Below, piece by piece: positions 54,432 through 63,299 of a DNA stretch of 64,000 nucleotides (its first letter is position 1; every line of letters starts with the position of its first letter). The DNA comes from CAWJMN01 sp963844055 (GTDB taxonomy: Bacteria; Planctomycetota; Planctomycetia; Pirellulales; Pirellulaceae). The notes beneath the pieces are model-generated. The model ran no database searches. It was given only the letters and a program-made list of their open reading frames with translations, and was not told where the DNA came from. The stretch spans positions 372,001-436,000 of the forward strand of contig CAWJMN010000002.1 of NCBI GenBank assembly GCA_963844055.1, read 5' to 3'. The translations under genes were made by a program, and so were the position numbers.

Positions 54432-55019
54432 TTAGGCTCGTGCGACCCCAACATCTTCTAACCACGATTTGACCTCTGGATTTTGTCGCAATGTCTGCAA
54501 GGCGCGATGGGCAAGGACTCGCACGTACTTGTCGGTGTGCCCCGTGATGCTGGCGATCTCACGATAGGTGAATCCCTCACACCACAGCAGCACCACCTCA
54601 CGCTGTGTTGTTCCTAACTTGTTGGCCAAACTCCAAAGCCGATCACACAACTCAATGCGTTCCACCTGCTCGGCCGGATTGGGCTCACGCGAGAAGGCGA
54701 AGGTTACGCCCCCTTGTTCATCAAAGTCCACCGCGGGCTGGTTTTGCTCAACTCGCACAACGCTGCGACGTTGCAAGTCGATCACGCGATTGCGACAGAC
54801 ACGAAACAGCCAAGCCCTTGCCCCTGCACCAATCTCGGCCGACGACTGATCGCAAAGTTGTAGAAAGCAGTGCTGCACAACATCGCGGGCAATGTCATCC
54901 AGGCCCATCAATCGCAGGGCATACCGTAACAAGGGACGCTCGTTTTCTTCCAACTGAGCAAGGACCCAGGCCTGGTGCGCAGCAGGCCCCTCCTCCAATT
55001 GCGTTTGCTGGACGTTCAT
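54432..55019 (-). CDS. ECF RNA polymerase sigma factor
   Basis: About 195 residues from the ATG at 55019, with GGAG 11 bases upstream. Longer in-frame starts at 55097 (ATG) and 55106 (TTG) are possible but have no start signal. Region 2 includes ARDVVQHCFLQLCDQS and the promoter-melting-type AWLFRVCRNRVIDLQRR. Region 4 includes LGTTQREVVLLWCEGFTYRE and IASITGHTDKYVRVLAHRAL, the recognition helix-turn-helix. It is encoded 137 bases upstream of the vWA membrane protein, likely its operon partner. Confidence 0.92.
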   Translation of the reverse strand: MNVQQTQLEEGPAAHQAWVLAQLEENERPLLRYALRLMGLDDIARDVVQHCFLQLCDQSSAEIGAGARAWLFRVCRNRVIDLQRRSVVRVEQNQPAVDFDEQGGVTFAFSREPNPAEQVERIELCDRLWSLANKLGTTQREVVLLWCEGFTYREIASITGHTDKYVRVLAHRALQTLRQNPEVKSWLEDVGVARA

Positions 55020-55245
55020 CACGCTTGTCACTCCGTTGTCGACTAGTTCGCCAGAAAGGGAGTTCGGATTCCCCGGCCCCTGCGAATCTCCCCTCATTAT
55101 GGACAACGCACGAGAGCCCCAAGCGTTACAGGTCGCTCAAAAAGATTTTGCACCCTAAAGTCCTATAAACCCGAAGCTTTCCTGCCTAACACCTTACCTG
55201 AAAAGTACTTAGGGCCATCTCGCGGCCAGCAAGCGACGTGCTAAA

Positions 55246-56709
55246 ATGCAGGCTATGACTCTGCATTCCACCACAGCCGCTTCGTCCCGCTTGGGTCCTC
55301 TTCGCGTTGCCATCCTGGGAGGTGGCATTTCTGGATTGGCCGCCGCGTTACGGCTAAGTGAGCTTCGGCCTGACGTTCAAATCACCTTGATGGAGTCCAC
55401 GGGGCGCGTGGGGGGCATCCTCAAGACGATTCGCCGCGATGGTTACCTTGTCGAGCGAAGCGCTGACATGTTCACCACACGTGAGCCTTGGGCACTTGAC
55501 CTGTGCAAGCGACTGGGGATCGAAAATGAGCTTGTCGAGACGAATGCCAAGTTTCGTCGGGCGTTTGTCGTACGCAAAGGAAAGCTTGTCCCGGTCCCTG
55601 AAGGCTTTACGCTGATGTCTCCGGCCAAGATTTGGCCGATCGCGACGACTCCGCTGCTAAGCCCCTTTGGCAAACTACGACTGGCCGGTGAAGTTTTGGT
55701 GCGGCGCAAAAGGTCGGCTGGCGACGAAAGCCTAGAGTCGTTTGTGGTGCGGCGGTTTGGGCGTGAAGCATTCGACCGTTTGGTGCAGCCCTTGATTGGC
55801 GGAATCTATACGGCCGATCCTTCCAAGCTTAGCATGCAGGCCACGATGCCCCAGTTTCTGCAACTTGAGGAACAATTTGGCAGCTTGATCCGCGGGATGC
55901 GAACGCAGCAGAGCGAAAAGAAAAAGAATACAGGTTCGGGTGCGCGATACGGCCTCTTTGTGGCACCACGCGGAGGCATGGGGCGATTGCCCGAAGCGAT
56001 TGCAAGTCGCTTACCGCCAGGAACGATTCGCTACAACACCGCCGTGAATCGGCTGACCCACGATACGATCCAAGATGGATGGCAAGTCTATTGCAACGGC
56101 AAGGAACAGCCCGAGCAATTCGATGCGGTCATCATGGCCACACCAGGCCCGGTAATGACACAGCTGTTATCGCCTGCCATGCCGAAGCTTGGTTCACTGC
56201 TTGAAAAGTGCGAGCACGCTGGCTGTAGCGTTGCCGTACTTGGCGTTCGCCGTGATCAAATCGCGCATCGGCTCGATGGCTTTGGATTTGTGGTTCCTGC
56301 CATTGAGCGGCGCCGAATCCTTGCAGGCAGCTTCACCAGCATGAAGTTTGATGGCCGAGCGCCAGATGGATCGGTACTGCTACGCGTGTTTGTCGGCGGA
56401 GCCCTTCAACCGGCCCTGGCGAAACTGCCTGATGACGAGATTCAAAAGATCGTGCTGGAAGAATTGGACGCTTTAATTGGGCTCAAGGGGAAGCCGCAAT
56501 TCTTTGACGTGGTACGTTGGCTGCGGGCGATGCCGCAATATCACGTGGGACATGTGGACCGCGTTGCCGAACTAAAGCGGGTCGCGGACATCATCCCGGA
56601 CCTGGCAATTGCGGGCAACACGCTGGAAGGCGTGGGCGTACCATTCTGCGTTCATACCGGCGAACTTGCCGCCGAAAAGATTGCGAAGAACCTACCGCAG
56701 CGAAACTAG
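55246..56709 (+). CDS. hemG: Protoporphyrinogen oxidase, FAD type
   Basis: A protein of 487 residues of the HemY/PPOX family. It converts protoporphyrinogen IX to protoporphyrin IX in heme synthesis. The FAD motif is VAILGGGISGLAAALRLSE near 20-38, followed by ESTGRVGGILKTI. Family landmarks include LVERSADMFTTREPWALDLC near 68-87, LVQPLIGGIYTADPSKLSMQ near 181-200, and the C-terminal FAD-binding stretch IAGNTLEGVGVPFCVHTGEL. The symbol hemG is used here for the FAD-type enzyme (hemY in older use). Starts at 55246 and 55255 are both possible. No other heme gene is adjacent. Confidence 0.93.
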   Translation: MQAMTLHSTTAASSRLGPLRVAILGGGISGLAAALRLSELRPDVQITLMESTGRVGGILKTIRRDGYLVERSADMFTTREPWALDLCKRLGIENELVETNAKFRRAFVVRKGKLVPVPEGFTLMSPAKIWPIATTPLLSPFGKLRLAGEVLVRRKRSAGDESLESFVVRRFGREAFDRLVQPLIGGIYTADPSKLSMQATMPQFLQLEEQFGSLIRGMRTQQSEKKKNTGSGARYGLFVAPRGGMGRLPEAIASRLPPGTIRYNTAVNRLTHDTIQDGWQVYCNGKEQPEQFDAVIMATPGPVMTQLLSPAMPKLGSLLEKCEHAGCSVAVLGVRRDQIAHRLDGFGFVVPAIERRRILAGSFTSMKFDGRAPDGSVLLRVFVGGALQPALAKLPDDEIQKIVLEELDALIGLKGKPQFFDVVRWLRAMPQYHVGHVDRVAELKRVADIIPDLAIAGNTLEGVGVPFCVHTGELAAEKIAKNLPQRN

Positions 56710-56716
56710 TCGGTCA

Positions 56717-57235
56717 TCAGATCTGATCGACGAGCTTGGCCGAAGTTGCGTCGACAACAAGATTCTGCGGAACGCCAGCCGAGGCAAAGATCCAATCACT
56801 GCCAGCATTTGCGGAGGCAGTCAAACTTGTAGGAGGCGAATTGCTTTGCAGCAATTGTTTAGCAAGATCTTGTAAAGCGGGGTCACTCGCCAGAATGTTT
56901 TGAATGTCGGCCTGGTTAGCATGGTCACCCACCGCCACATCCCCCAGCGCATCAAGCGACAGGGTAAACGGCGAATCGAGCGTGATGCCGCGCTGCTGCA
57001 GCGCTGACTTGATCGCCGCTTGAAGGTTATCAAGCCCTTGCTGCTGGGCGGCTGTCACGGGCTTTACCGGTGGAACCGCTGCCGGAGCGGCAGACGCTCC
57101 TGTGGCAGTCGCCGCGGATTCTTCTCCGCCAGACAACAGATGCTGCGCAAACGAAAGGCTATTCGAGACCCCTTTACGGCCCAAATTTCCTATCGACTTT
57201 GCAAACTCGCCCACGCCGGGCAGGATTTCTAGCAT
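56717..57235 (-). CDS. Hypothetical protein
   Basis: A protein of 172 residues with a short N-terminal helix (LEILPGVGEFAKSIGNLGRK), an Ala/Pro-rich linker (about 40-60) and a C-terminal part with QQGLDNLQAAIKSALQQRGI. Many Gln and Ala residues suggest a low-complexity exported or flagellar-type protein, but there is no signal peptide and no known motif. The start has only a weak ribosome-binding site. It is convergent with the heme gene, seven bases away. Confidence 0.65.
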   Translation of the reverse strand: MLEILPGVGEFAKSIGNLGRKGVSNSLSFAQHLLSGGEESAATATGASAAPAAVPPVKPVTAAQQQGLDNLQAAIKSALQQRGITLDSPFTLSLDALGDVAVGDHANQADIQNILASDPALQDLAKQLLQSNSPPTSLTASANAGSDWIFASAGVPQNLVVDATSAKLVDQI

Positions 57236-57516
57236 CGCAACGACTCGCTAAAACGGAAGTTCTTTTTGGGTGACTAGCTGCCAGCAGCTGAGCACCGCGA
57301 AGTGAGTTTATTGCTTCACCTCTGTCGGCTGTATCGGAATTGGGCGGAACCGAGCCTAACAAAATCCTTACGTAACCCGGATTTTCACCCCAAATCGCCA
57401 AATCGTTAAGCGCTGGCAGGAAGAGGGTTCCCTTGCCTTGGTGGTCTGCGATAGCTACTATCTGCCGCGCCGACGACTTCGCTTGTCGCGACTGTCCCTA
57501 GCCAGAAATCGCTGCC

Positions 57517-59289
57517 ATGTCATCGCCACGCCGGGAGCTACCATTCATCTTTTCCATTGCTGCACCGCGCAAGCAGGATGCAGCCGATGCGCGCGTCGCC
57601 CGAGAAGCCAAACGCTCCGAAGGGAGCTACTACACGCGTGAAGACGTGGCGCAAACACTCGTTCGGCGTACGCTGGCTTATCTGCCTACCGAACTAAAGA
57701 TGCCGCGAGTTATGGACCCGGCTTGTGGAACCGGCGTGCTGCTTGTGGAAGCCTATTTGCAGTTGGTGCAGCGTCTGCCAACGATGCCAACGCTGAGCGA
57801 GCGGATCGAACTGGCCAAAGCATGCCTGTTTGGAATCGACCAAAACGCCTTCGCCATCAGTACGGCCAAAATGACCTTGGCAACCGCCATCCTTGGAAGC
57901 GAATTCAAAGCGGATCGTGTGGCTGAAATCTCGCGAGAACTTACGGGCAATATCCGCTGCGGCGATGCTTTACTTTATCCGCTAGAAGCCCTACTTACCC
58001 TGAATGAAATCGACCTAGGACCTTCGCTGGAACTGCGCGGGTTTGATGTGGTCCTTAGCAATCCACCGTACAAGAATATTCGTCAAATCGCCAAAACGCA
58101 CGGCCCTCAGATGCAAAAACATCTGCGAGAAACCTATCGCTGTGCACAAGGGAGCTTTGACCTGTACATGCTGTTTGTGGAAAGAGCATTTGAATTGCTC
58201 GCCCCACAGGGAATTGCGGGGATGCTAATTCCCAATCGCTGGACAACCGCCCAGTATGCAAAACCGGGCCGTGAGCTTTTGCTCAAACAGACCCAACTTC
58301 ATGAGGTACTCGACCTCTCTTCGCTGGCGCTGTTTGAGCAGGCTGATGTTTATCCGCAAATCATCCTGTTTCAAAAGCAACCACCAACTGTGGATTCCAA
58401 GGTCCGCTTTCAAACCATTTCTTCCGCTTTGGAACTGGGGCGCCTGTTGCGAGACAGCGAACCTACCCTCCTGCAAAGCGAACTATCCTCGAAGCGGATC
58501 TCGTTTGCGGCCTCGGACGTATCGATTGCTCCGCTGCTAACGCGAGTTGCTACTCAGCCACTTAGCCAGCGTGCTCGCCTTGTTAGTGGCATGTCGGGCT
58601 TTGCATCCCAGCATCTATTGGCTGCCACGCAAGAGGCCGACTCTACGGAAGCGAAGCAACTTGCGGAAGATTCTGCTTGCCCGTTAGTGGTCAGCGGCAA
58701 CCTAGATCGTTATCACATTCGGCCAGGGAATGTCCGCTACATCAAGCACGACTTTCGCAGCCCCATTGTCAACTTGAACCACGTTGGCATTTCGCCGCAA
58801 AAACGGAGGCTGTTCACACAACCGAAAATCTTGGTGGCAGGACTGAGCAAGCAATTAGAGGTCGCCTACGACCAGCAAGGTTTGGCAATTGGCGTGCAAG
58901 TCTTTGCGATTACCAACTGGAAGGATGATCCCTTTTGGTTGTTGGCCATGCTCAATTCACGACTGGTCACACTTTGGTATCGAGAGCAATTTGCCGGCAA
59001 ACAGCTTAGTTGCGGCTACGTTCCGATCAACAAGGGACCGCTTGGCGAAATCCCTTTGCCGGTGTTATCTGCGGGTTGCACCGAAGACGAACAGATTCAG
59101 CACCAACAACTTGCGGCACTCGGATGGAAACGGCACCATGAATCGCCATTTTCGCCGAATGCGCTCGCACTCGATCAACAGATCGACAATCTGGTGGAGC
59201 GGCTGTTTCACCTCCGTGACGAAGAAAGCCGACAACTGCAAACCCGCCATCAAGAATTACTGGCCACCCTCAGAGCCAAAGCTGCCTAG
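57517..59289 (+). CDS. Adenine-N6 DNA methyltransferase with target-recognition domain
   Basis: A protein of 590 residues of the Eco57I/TaqI type. Motif X-like SEGSYYTREDVAQTLVRRTL comes first (about 34-53), motif I is DPACGTG at 67-73, and motif IV is SNPPY at 181-185, the gamma-class order. The C-terminal half carries a target-recognition domain ending WLLAMLNSRLVTLWYREQFA and GEIPLPV, like the TaqI specificity domain. No nuclease motif is seen in it, and no restriction endonuclease gene is nearby, so it looks solitary. Target sequence unknown. Confidence 0.9.
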   Translation: MSSPRRELPFIFSIAAPRKQDAADARVAREAKRSEGSYYTREDVAQTLVRRTLAYLPTELKMPRVMDPACGTGVLLVEAYLQLVQRLPTMPTLSERIELAKACLFGIDQNAFAISTAKMTLATAILGSEFKADRVAEISRELTGNIRCGDALLYPLEALLTLNEIDLGPSLELRGFDVVLSNPPYKNIRQIAKTHGPQMQKHLRETYRCAQGSFDLYMLFVERAFELLAPQGIAGMLIPNRWTTAQYAKPGRELLLKQTQLHEVLDLSSLALFEQADVYPQIILFQKQPPTVDSKVRFQTISSALELGRLLRDSEPTLLQSELSSKRISFAASDVSIAPLLTRVATQPLSQRARLVSGMSGFASQHLLAATQEADSTEAKQLAEDSACPLVVSGNLDRYHIRPGNVRYIKHDFRSPIVNLNHVGISPQKRRLFTQPKILVAGLSKQLEVAYDQQGLAIGVQVFAITNWKDDPFWLLAMLNSRLVTLWYREQFAGKQLSCGYVPINKGPLGEIPLPVLSAGCTEDEQIQHQQLAALGWKRHHESPFSPNALALDQQIDNLVERLFHLRDEESRQLQTRHQELLATLRAKAA

Positions 59290-59335
59290 CGGGCAAAAAG
59301 CTAAACAGCCAATTTCCATTCAGCGAACGCGGGAC

Positions 59336-60523
59336 TTAGAACCGCAACACATAGCGCAGTTGCCACAGGCCAATCGCGCCGCAGACTAAATTCGCCAGCC
59401 ATACGATATAAGGTGGAAGCTCCCCAGACTTGGCTTGATCCAGGCCGTAGGCGAGCAGCGGATAATAGAAAAACAGAATCGGCAGGAAGCAGACTCCAAA
59501 CGTGGTCATATAGTCAGAATTGCGCAGCCGTACGGCCAAGGGAGCACCAATCATCACAAAGCACAAACAGCTAAAGCCGCTTGCGTAACGTCGCCAAGGC
59601 TCGGTCCTCAAACGATGCAAGCGGGCAATCCCGCGGCGAATTTCATCACGTCGCAAATTCCAGCTAGGATCATCCATCTCGCGAACTTTTCCTGATGCCA
59701 GAAAGAAGGCTGCTTCGCTGGCATAGCGTTGGCGGAACTGTTCGATCTTTTCTACCTGCTCCTTAGTCTCACCAGCAATTTGTCGCAGGGGCAAGTGAGC
59801 CGGACTTGTTGGCCCCTGCCCTTTGGTTGAGGCAAACGCAAGCGGAATTTCTTGCGTAACAGGACCAGGCCAATGTCCTTTTACGTTGTCGCCTGCTTCG
59901 TACTCCGAGTCGATCAATAGCAAACTGAGCGTTCCCTTGGTGAGGTCCGATTTCAGCTCGGCCTCGGCGGCAATCACATTAAGAGGAGGCGTGTTATCGT
60001 TGATCCGCAGTTTGATAACCGGATTCATCAACTTGCGTCCCACGACATGACTCACATGAATCGAGAACCGCTCATTCTGATACGAGTGCCGCGTGCGAAG
60101 CATGCCGTACGCAATCTCTTCAACCGATTGAATGACGACGCGATGAACGCCGGCATAGCCCCAAGAGAAGGCAATGTCATTAAGCCAAACGGCAACCAGG
60201 CTTAGAAGAAACGCCAGGATGAAACCCGGACGCAGCAGAATGAATGGAGAAACGCCCAGCGATTTGGCGGCAATGATTTCGTTGTCCGACGAGAGACGCC
60301 CGTACACCAGACACACCGCAAACAGAATCGAAGCGGGGACGGCAAAGGCGAGTGCGGTCGGAAGCAAATAGGGAACCAAGCGTAGCGTTGGCAGCAGACC
60401 AAGCTGCATGTTCACAGCCTCTTGTCCAACGCCGATGAGCATCATCAGGAAGGTGAAGCCAAACAGCGTGAAGCTAAATATCTTCAGCAGTTCCGCAACA
60501 ACGTAGCGAGTGATTAACGCCAT
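59336..60523 (-). CDS. LptF/LptG family permease
   Basis: About 395 residues from the ATG at 60523; the frame extends to 60760 but the upstream part lacks protein character. Six hydrophobic helices are arranged as in LptF/LptG: a group near residues 15-120 (IFSFTLFGFTFLMMLIGVG; LVPYLLPTALAFAVPASILF), a large periplasmic domain (about 135-290), and a C-terminal group (FCCFVMIGAPLAV-type and YMTTFGVCFLPILFFYYPLL). These proteins form the inner-membrane part of the exporter that moves lipopolysaccharide to the outer membrane. Only one of the usual LptF/LptG pair is present here. Confidence 0.9.
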   Translation of the reverse strand: MALITRYVVAELLKIFSFTLFGFTFLMMLIGVGQEAVNMQLGLLPTLRLVPYLLPTALAFAVPASILFAVCLVYGRLSSDNEIIAAKSLGVSPFILLRPGFILAFLLSLVAVWLNDIAFSWGYAGVHRVVIQSVEEIAYGMLRTRHSYQNERFSIHVSHVVGRKLMNPVIKLRINDNTPPLNVIAAEAELKSDLTKGTLSLLLIDSEYEAGDNVKGHWPGPVTQEIPLAFASTKGQGPTSPAHLPLRQIAGETKEQVEKIEQFRQRYASEAAFFLASGKVREMDDPSWNLRRDEIRRGIARLHRLRTEPWRRYASGFSCLCFVMIGAPLAVRLRNSDYMTTFGVCFLPILFFYYPLLAYGLDQAKSGELPPYIVWLANLVCGAIGLWQLRYVLRF

Positions 60524-60842
60524 ATCCTGCTGAGCATCGGCGAATCGCCGCTTTCCGTGAAACTTTTTTGAGCAATTTTTCGGGCAAACTTCAGGTTGGG
60601 CAGAGTTCCTAGGCTGCATAGCCGTCGACCACGGGGGACGATTCCTTCTCAGCCGATGCAAGGTAACAAACGGTCGCCCCGCCCCAAACCCCGATTTCTG
60701 AACCGGGGTCGGTTTGTAACGCCGATCGCCCCCTCCTCGCCCCCTAACATCGAGGCTCAACCTATAATGGTGCGAGGACTGTCGTAGCAGCGGGCCGCTG
60801 ACCTTCGATTTTCAACGAATGCTTCCCTGTGGGCTGGAAACC

Positions 60843-61547
60843 ATGAGCTATCAAATTCAATGTCCGCAGGGGCACATCCTGGAAGGCGATCCGGCCCAGG
60901 CACGCCAAGTTTGTAGCTGCCCTTATTGTGGAACGCCGTTCTACATGCCGGACCCGCCGGCAATGCCCGGACCACCTGCTGGCTACTATCCTCCTGGACC
61001 TGGCCAACAGTTTCCGCCGCAGCCCTATGTGCCAACGCAGCCAGGGTTTACGACAGCAGCACAAACGCCCCCCGCTTGGCCAACAGCACCTTCACCAACG
61101 CCCCCGACAACGGCTCCGGGCCCACGATCTAGTGTTCTACCGTCGGATTTGCTCCCTCCCGGAGCGGCTCCATCGGGCGCTAATGCGGGGACGCCAAGCC
61201 ATTTTCCTCCCACCTTTTCTCCGAAGGCTCCTCAGGAAGCGCCGGCAACGGCAGCCCCCCCTGCCGAGGAGCAATTGCTGCACATCCCCTGTCCGCGAGG
61301 CCATATCCTAGAAACGCCCATGGATATGCTGCAAACGTTGGTTGCTTGCCCCACCTGCAACGAGCAGTTTGTGCTGCGAAACGAGGACTCGCTGGAATTC
61401 AAGGAAAAAAAGGCCCGTTTGGACATGTTGGCCGAAGAAAAGCTGGGCAAGACCTGGCTTACCTGGGCGATTGTGGCCGTAGCGGTCGTTGTTTTAGGCC
61501 TTTTAGGGCTGATGATCGCCTCCGCCTTGAATGAGACGAAAGTCTAA
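60843..61547 (+). CDS. Zinc-ribbon protein with a C-terminal membrane anchor
   Basis: About 234 residues from the ATG at 60843; an in-frame start at 60819 is less likely. Two similar cysteine motifs flank a Pro-rich middle: IQCPQGHILEGDPAQ with CSCPYCGTPF near the N terminus, and IPCPRGHILETPMD with VACPTCNEQFVL near 155-185. The middle is a Pro/Gly/Ala-rich linker of about 100 residues. One transmembrane helix closes the protein (LTWAIVAVAVVVLGLLGLMI, about 205-225). The tandem CPxGHILE motif is shared by planctomycete proteins but its role is unknown. It resembles the protein at 22872 in combining zinc ribbons with membrane segments. Confidence 0.8.
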   Translation: MSYQIQCPQGHILEGDPAQARQVCSCPYCGTPFYMPDPPAMPGPPAGYYPPGPGQQFPPQPYVPTQPGFTTAAQTPPAWPTAPSPTPPTTAPGPRSSVLPSDLLPPGAAPSGANAGTPSHFPPTFSPKAPQEAPATAAPPAEEQLLHIPCPRGHILETPMDMLQTLVACPTCNEQFVLRNEDSLEFKEKKARLDMLAEEKLGKTWLTWAIVAVAVVVLGLLGLMIASALNETKV

Positions 61548-61670
61548 CGAACCGTCCACAACGGCAGCGGGCTTCTACCAAGTACGAACGCTGCTGGTTA
61601 AACTTGAGGACCCTGTGGAACCCCGTTGGTTTCCGCGTTCTTCTTGTTTGGTTTGTGGCGAATAAGTTCC

Positions 61671-63230
61671 ATGTCTAGTGACCCTTCCTCGGCCTCTCTC
61701 GAAAACAAATCCTCGGCTCCTGCAGCAGGTGCAACGCCCGCTGCAACCCAAGTGTCGACGGAAGGCGATTCCAAGCGTGGTCCGCTAAACGCCGCTCGGC
61801 GTCCTGCCGGCGCTCCCACCAGCGGTGGCAAGCCTAGCGGTCCTCCCGGCGCACGCCCCAAGCGTGAGCGTCCGCCGCGTGGTGAAGGTGCCCGCAGCGA
61901 AGGGGGCAACTCGGAAGATGGCAAGCCCGATGATGGAACCGACATTGTTCCACGCAAGCCAAAGTTTGATACCGGCCCCAAGCCAGCGATCCCTGTTCCA
62001 AGCCGTCGCGGCCCACTCTCGGATGACCTGCAAGCCGAGATCGACGCAGCCTTGGGGGGCCTTTCGCTAGATGCGATTGTCGCCGCCGAAGGGAAGTCGA
62101 GCAGTCCCACGCTGGAAAGCGAAACGCGGATGCGCGTGCAAGTCGTTGACGTGCATGGCGACAACGTATTTGTGAACCTTGGTGGCAAGAACCAAGGCGT
62201 TTGCTCGGTGCGTCAATTCACCACTCCGCCTGCTGTGGGTGACATGCTGGATGTGATCGTCGCCAGCTTCAATCGTGAAGACAACCTGTATGAAGTCCGC
62301 GTACCGGGCGGCTCTGTCGTTTCGGGCGACTGGAACAATATTCAAGAAGGCTCCCTTGTGGATGCTCGCGTCACTGCGGCCAACACGGGTGGTCTGGAAT
62401 GCCAAGTCGGCAACCTTCGTGGTTTTATTCCGGGGGGCCAAGTGGGCCTGTACCGGGTTGAAAACCTGGGGGACTTCGTTGGTCAGAAGCTGATCTGCGT
62501 TGTGACCGAAGCGAATGAACGCCGTGGCAACTTGGTGCTTAGCCGACGTGCCGTCCTGGAGCGTGAGAAGGAAGAGTCCAAGAAGGAAACCCTCTCGAAG
62601 TTGCAAGTTGGCGAGATCTTTGAAGGTGTGGTTCGCAAGATCCACGACTTCGGTGCATTTGTCGATTTGGGAGGCGTAGATGGCCTCATTCACATTAGCC
62701 AAATGAGCTGGGACCGCGTCAAGCATCCAAGCGAAGTGGTTGCCGAAGGCCAGAAGGTTCGCGTACGCATCGAGAAGATTGATTCTGCCACTGGCAAGAT
62801 CTCGTTGTCGCTGAAGAATCCTGAAGAAGATCCTTGGGCCAATGTTGAGCAGAAGTTCACCGTGGGCTCAATCGTGCGTGGCCCAATCACCCGCCTTGCT
62901 CAGTTTGGCGCATTTGTTCGCATTGCTCCTGGTGTGGAAGGTCTGATCCACATTTCGGAACTGGCACATCACCGTGTCTATGCCGTGCAAAATGTCGTTC
63001 AAGAGGGACAAGAGGTCGAGGCCAAGGTTCTCGCCGTTGATTCCGATCAGCAGCGAATCTCGCTCTCTCTCAAGGCCACCCTGCAGAAGGCTACCAAAGA
63101 AGAGACCAAGCCTGCCGAAGAAGCTCCTGATGAGCCACCACGTCCCTTGGCAGTGCCTAAGCGTCGCGGGCCGCTCAAGGGTGGCACAGGCAAGGGCTCC
63201 GGCGGTGAGTCGTTCGGCCTGAACTGGTAA
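61671..63230 (+). CDS. S1-domain RNA-binding protein (ribosomal protein S1-like)
   Basis: About 519 residues from the ATG at 61671. Residues 1-125 are low-complexity (Ser/Ala/Pro/Gly, then Arg/Gly-rich). Four S1 domains follow: one with VNLGGKNQGVCSVRQF, one with LECQVGNLRGFIPGGQVGLY, one with GVVRKIHDFGAFVDLGG and GLIHISQMSWDRVKHPSE, and one with RGPITRLAQFGAFVRIAPG and GLIHISELAHHRVYA. The last two are the best conserved. E. coli S1 has six domains; four are present here, so this may be the organism's ribosomal S1 or a related RNA-binding protein. A good terminator follows. Confidence 0.92.
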   Translation: MSSDPSSASLENKSSAPAAGATPAATQVSTEGDSKRGPLNAARRPAGAPTSGGKPSGPPGARPKRERPPRGEGARSEGGNSEDGKPDDGTDIVPRKPKFDTGPKPAIPVPSRRGPLSDDLQAEIDAALGGLSLDAIVAAEGKSSSPTLESETRMRVQVVDVHGDNVFVNLGGKNQGVCSVRQFTTPPAVGDMLDVIVASFNREDNLYEVRVPGGSVVSGDWNNIQEGSLVDARVTAANTGGLECQVGNLRGFIPGGQVGLYRVENLGDFVGQKLICVVTEANERRGNLVLSRRAVLEREKEESKKETLSKLQVGEIFEGVVRKIHDFGAFVDLGGVDGLIHISQMSWDRVKHPSEVVAEGQKVRVRIEKIDSATGKISLSLKNPEEDPWANVEQKFTVGSIVRGPITRLAQFGAFVRIAPGVEGLIHISELAHHRVYAVQNVVQEGQEVEAKVLAVDSDQQRISLSLKATLQKATKEETKPAEEAPDEPPRPLAVPKRRGPLKGGTGKGSGGESFGLNW

Positions 63231-63264
63231 CCATCTGTCGGCCAGCGATTTTTCAACAAACTCC

Positions 63265-63299
63265 AAGAGGCTTCCTTAAAAAAGGGAGCCTCTTTTTTT
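63265..63299 (+). terminator. Rho-independent terminator of the S1 gene
   Basis: AAGAGGCTTCCTT (63265-63277) pairs with AAGGGAGCCTCTT (63281-63293) with one G-T pair, followed by a run of seven T. It lies 35 bases after the stop codon. Confidence 0.92.
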
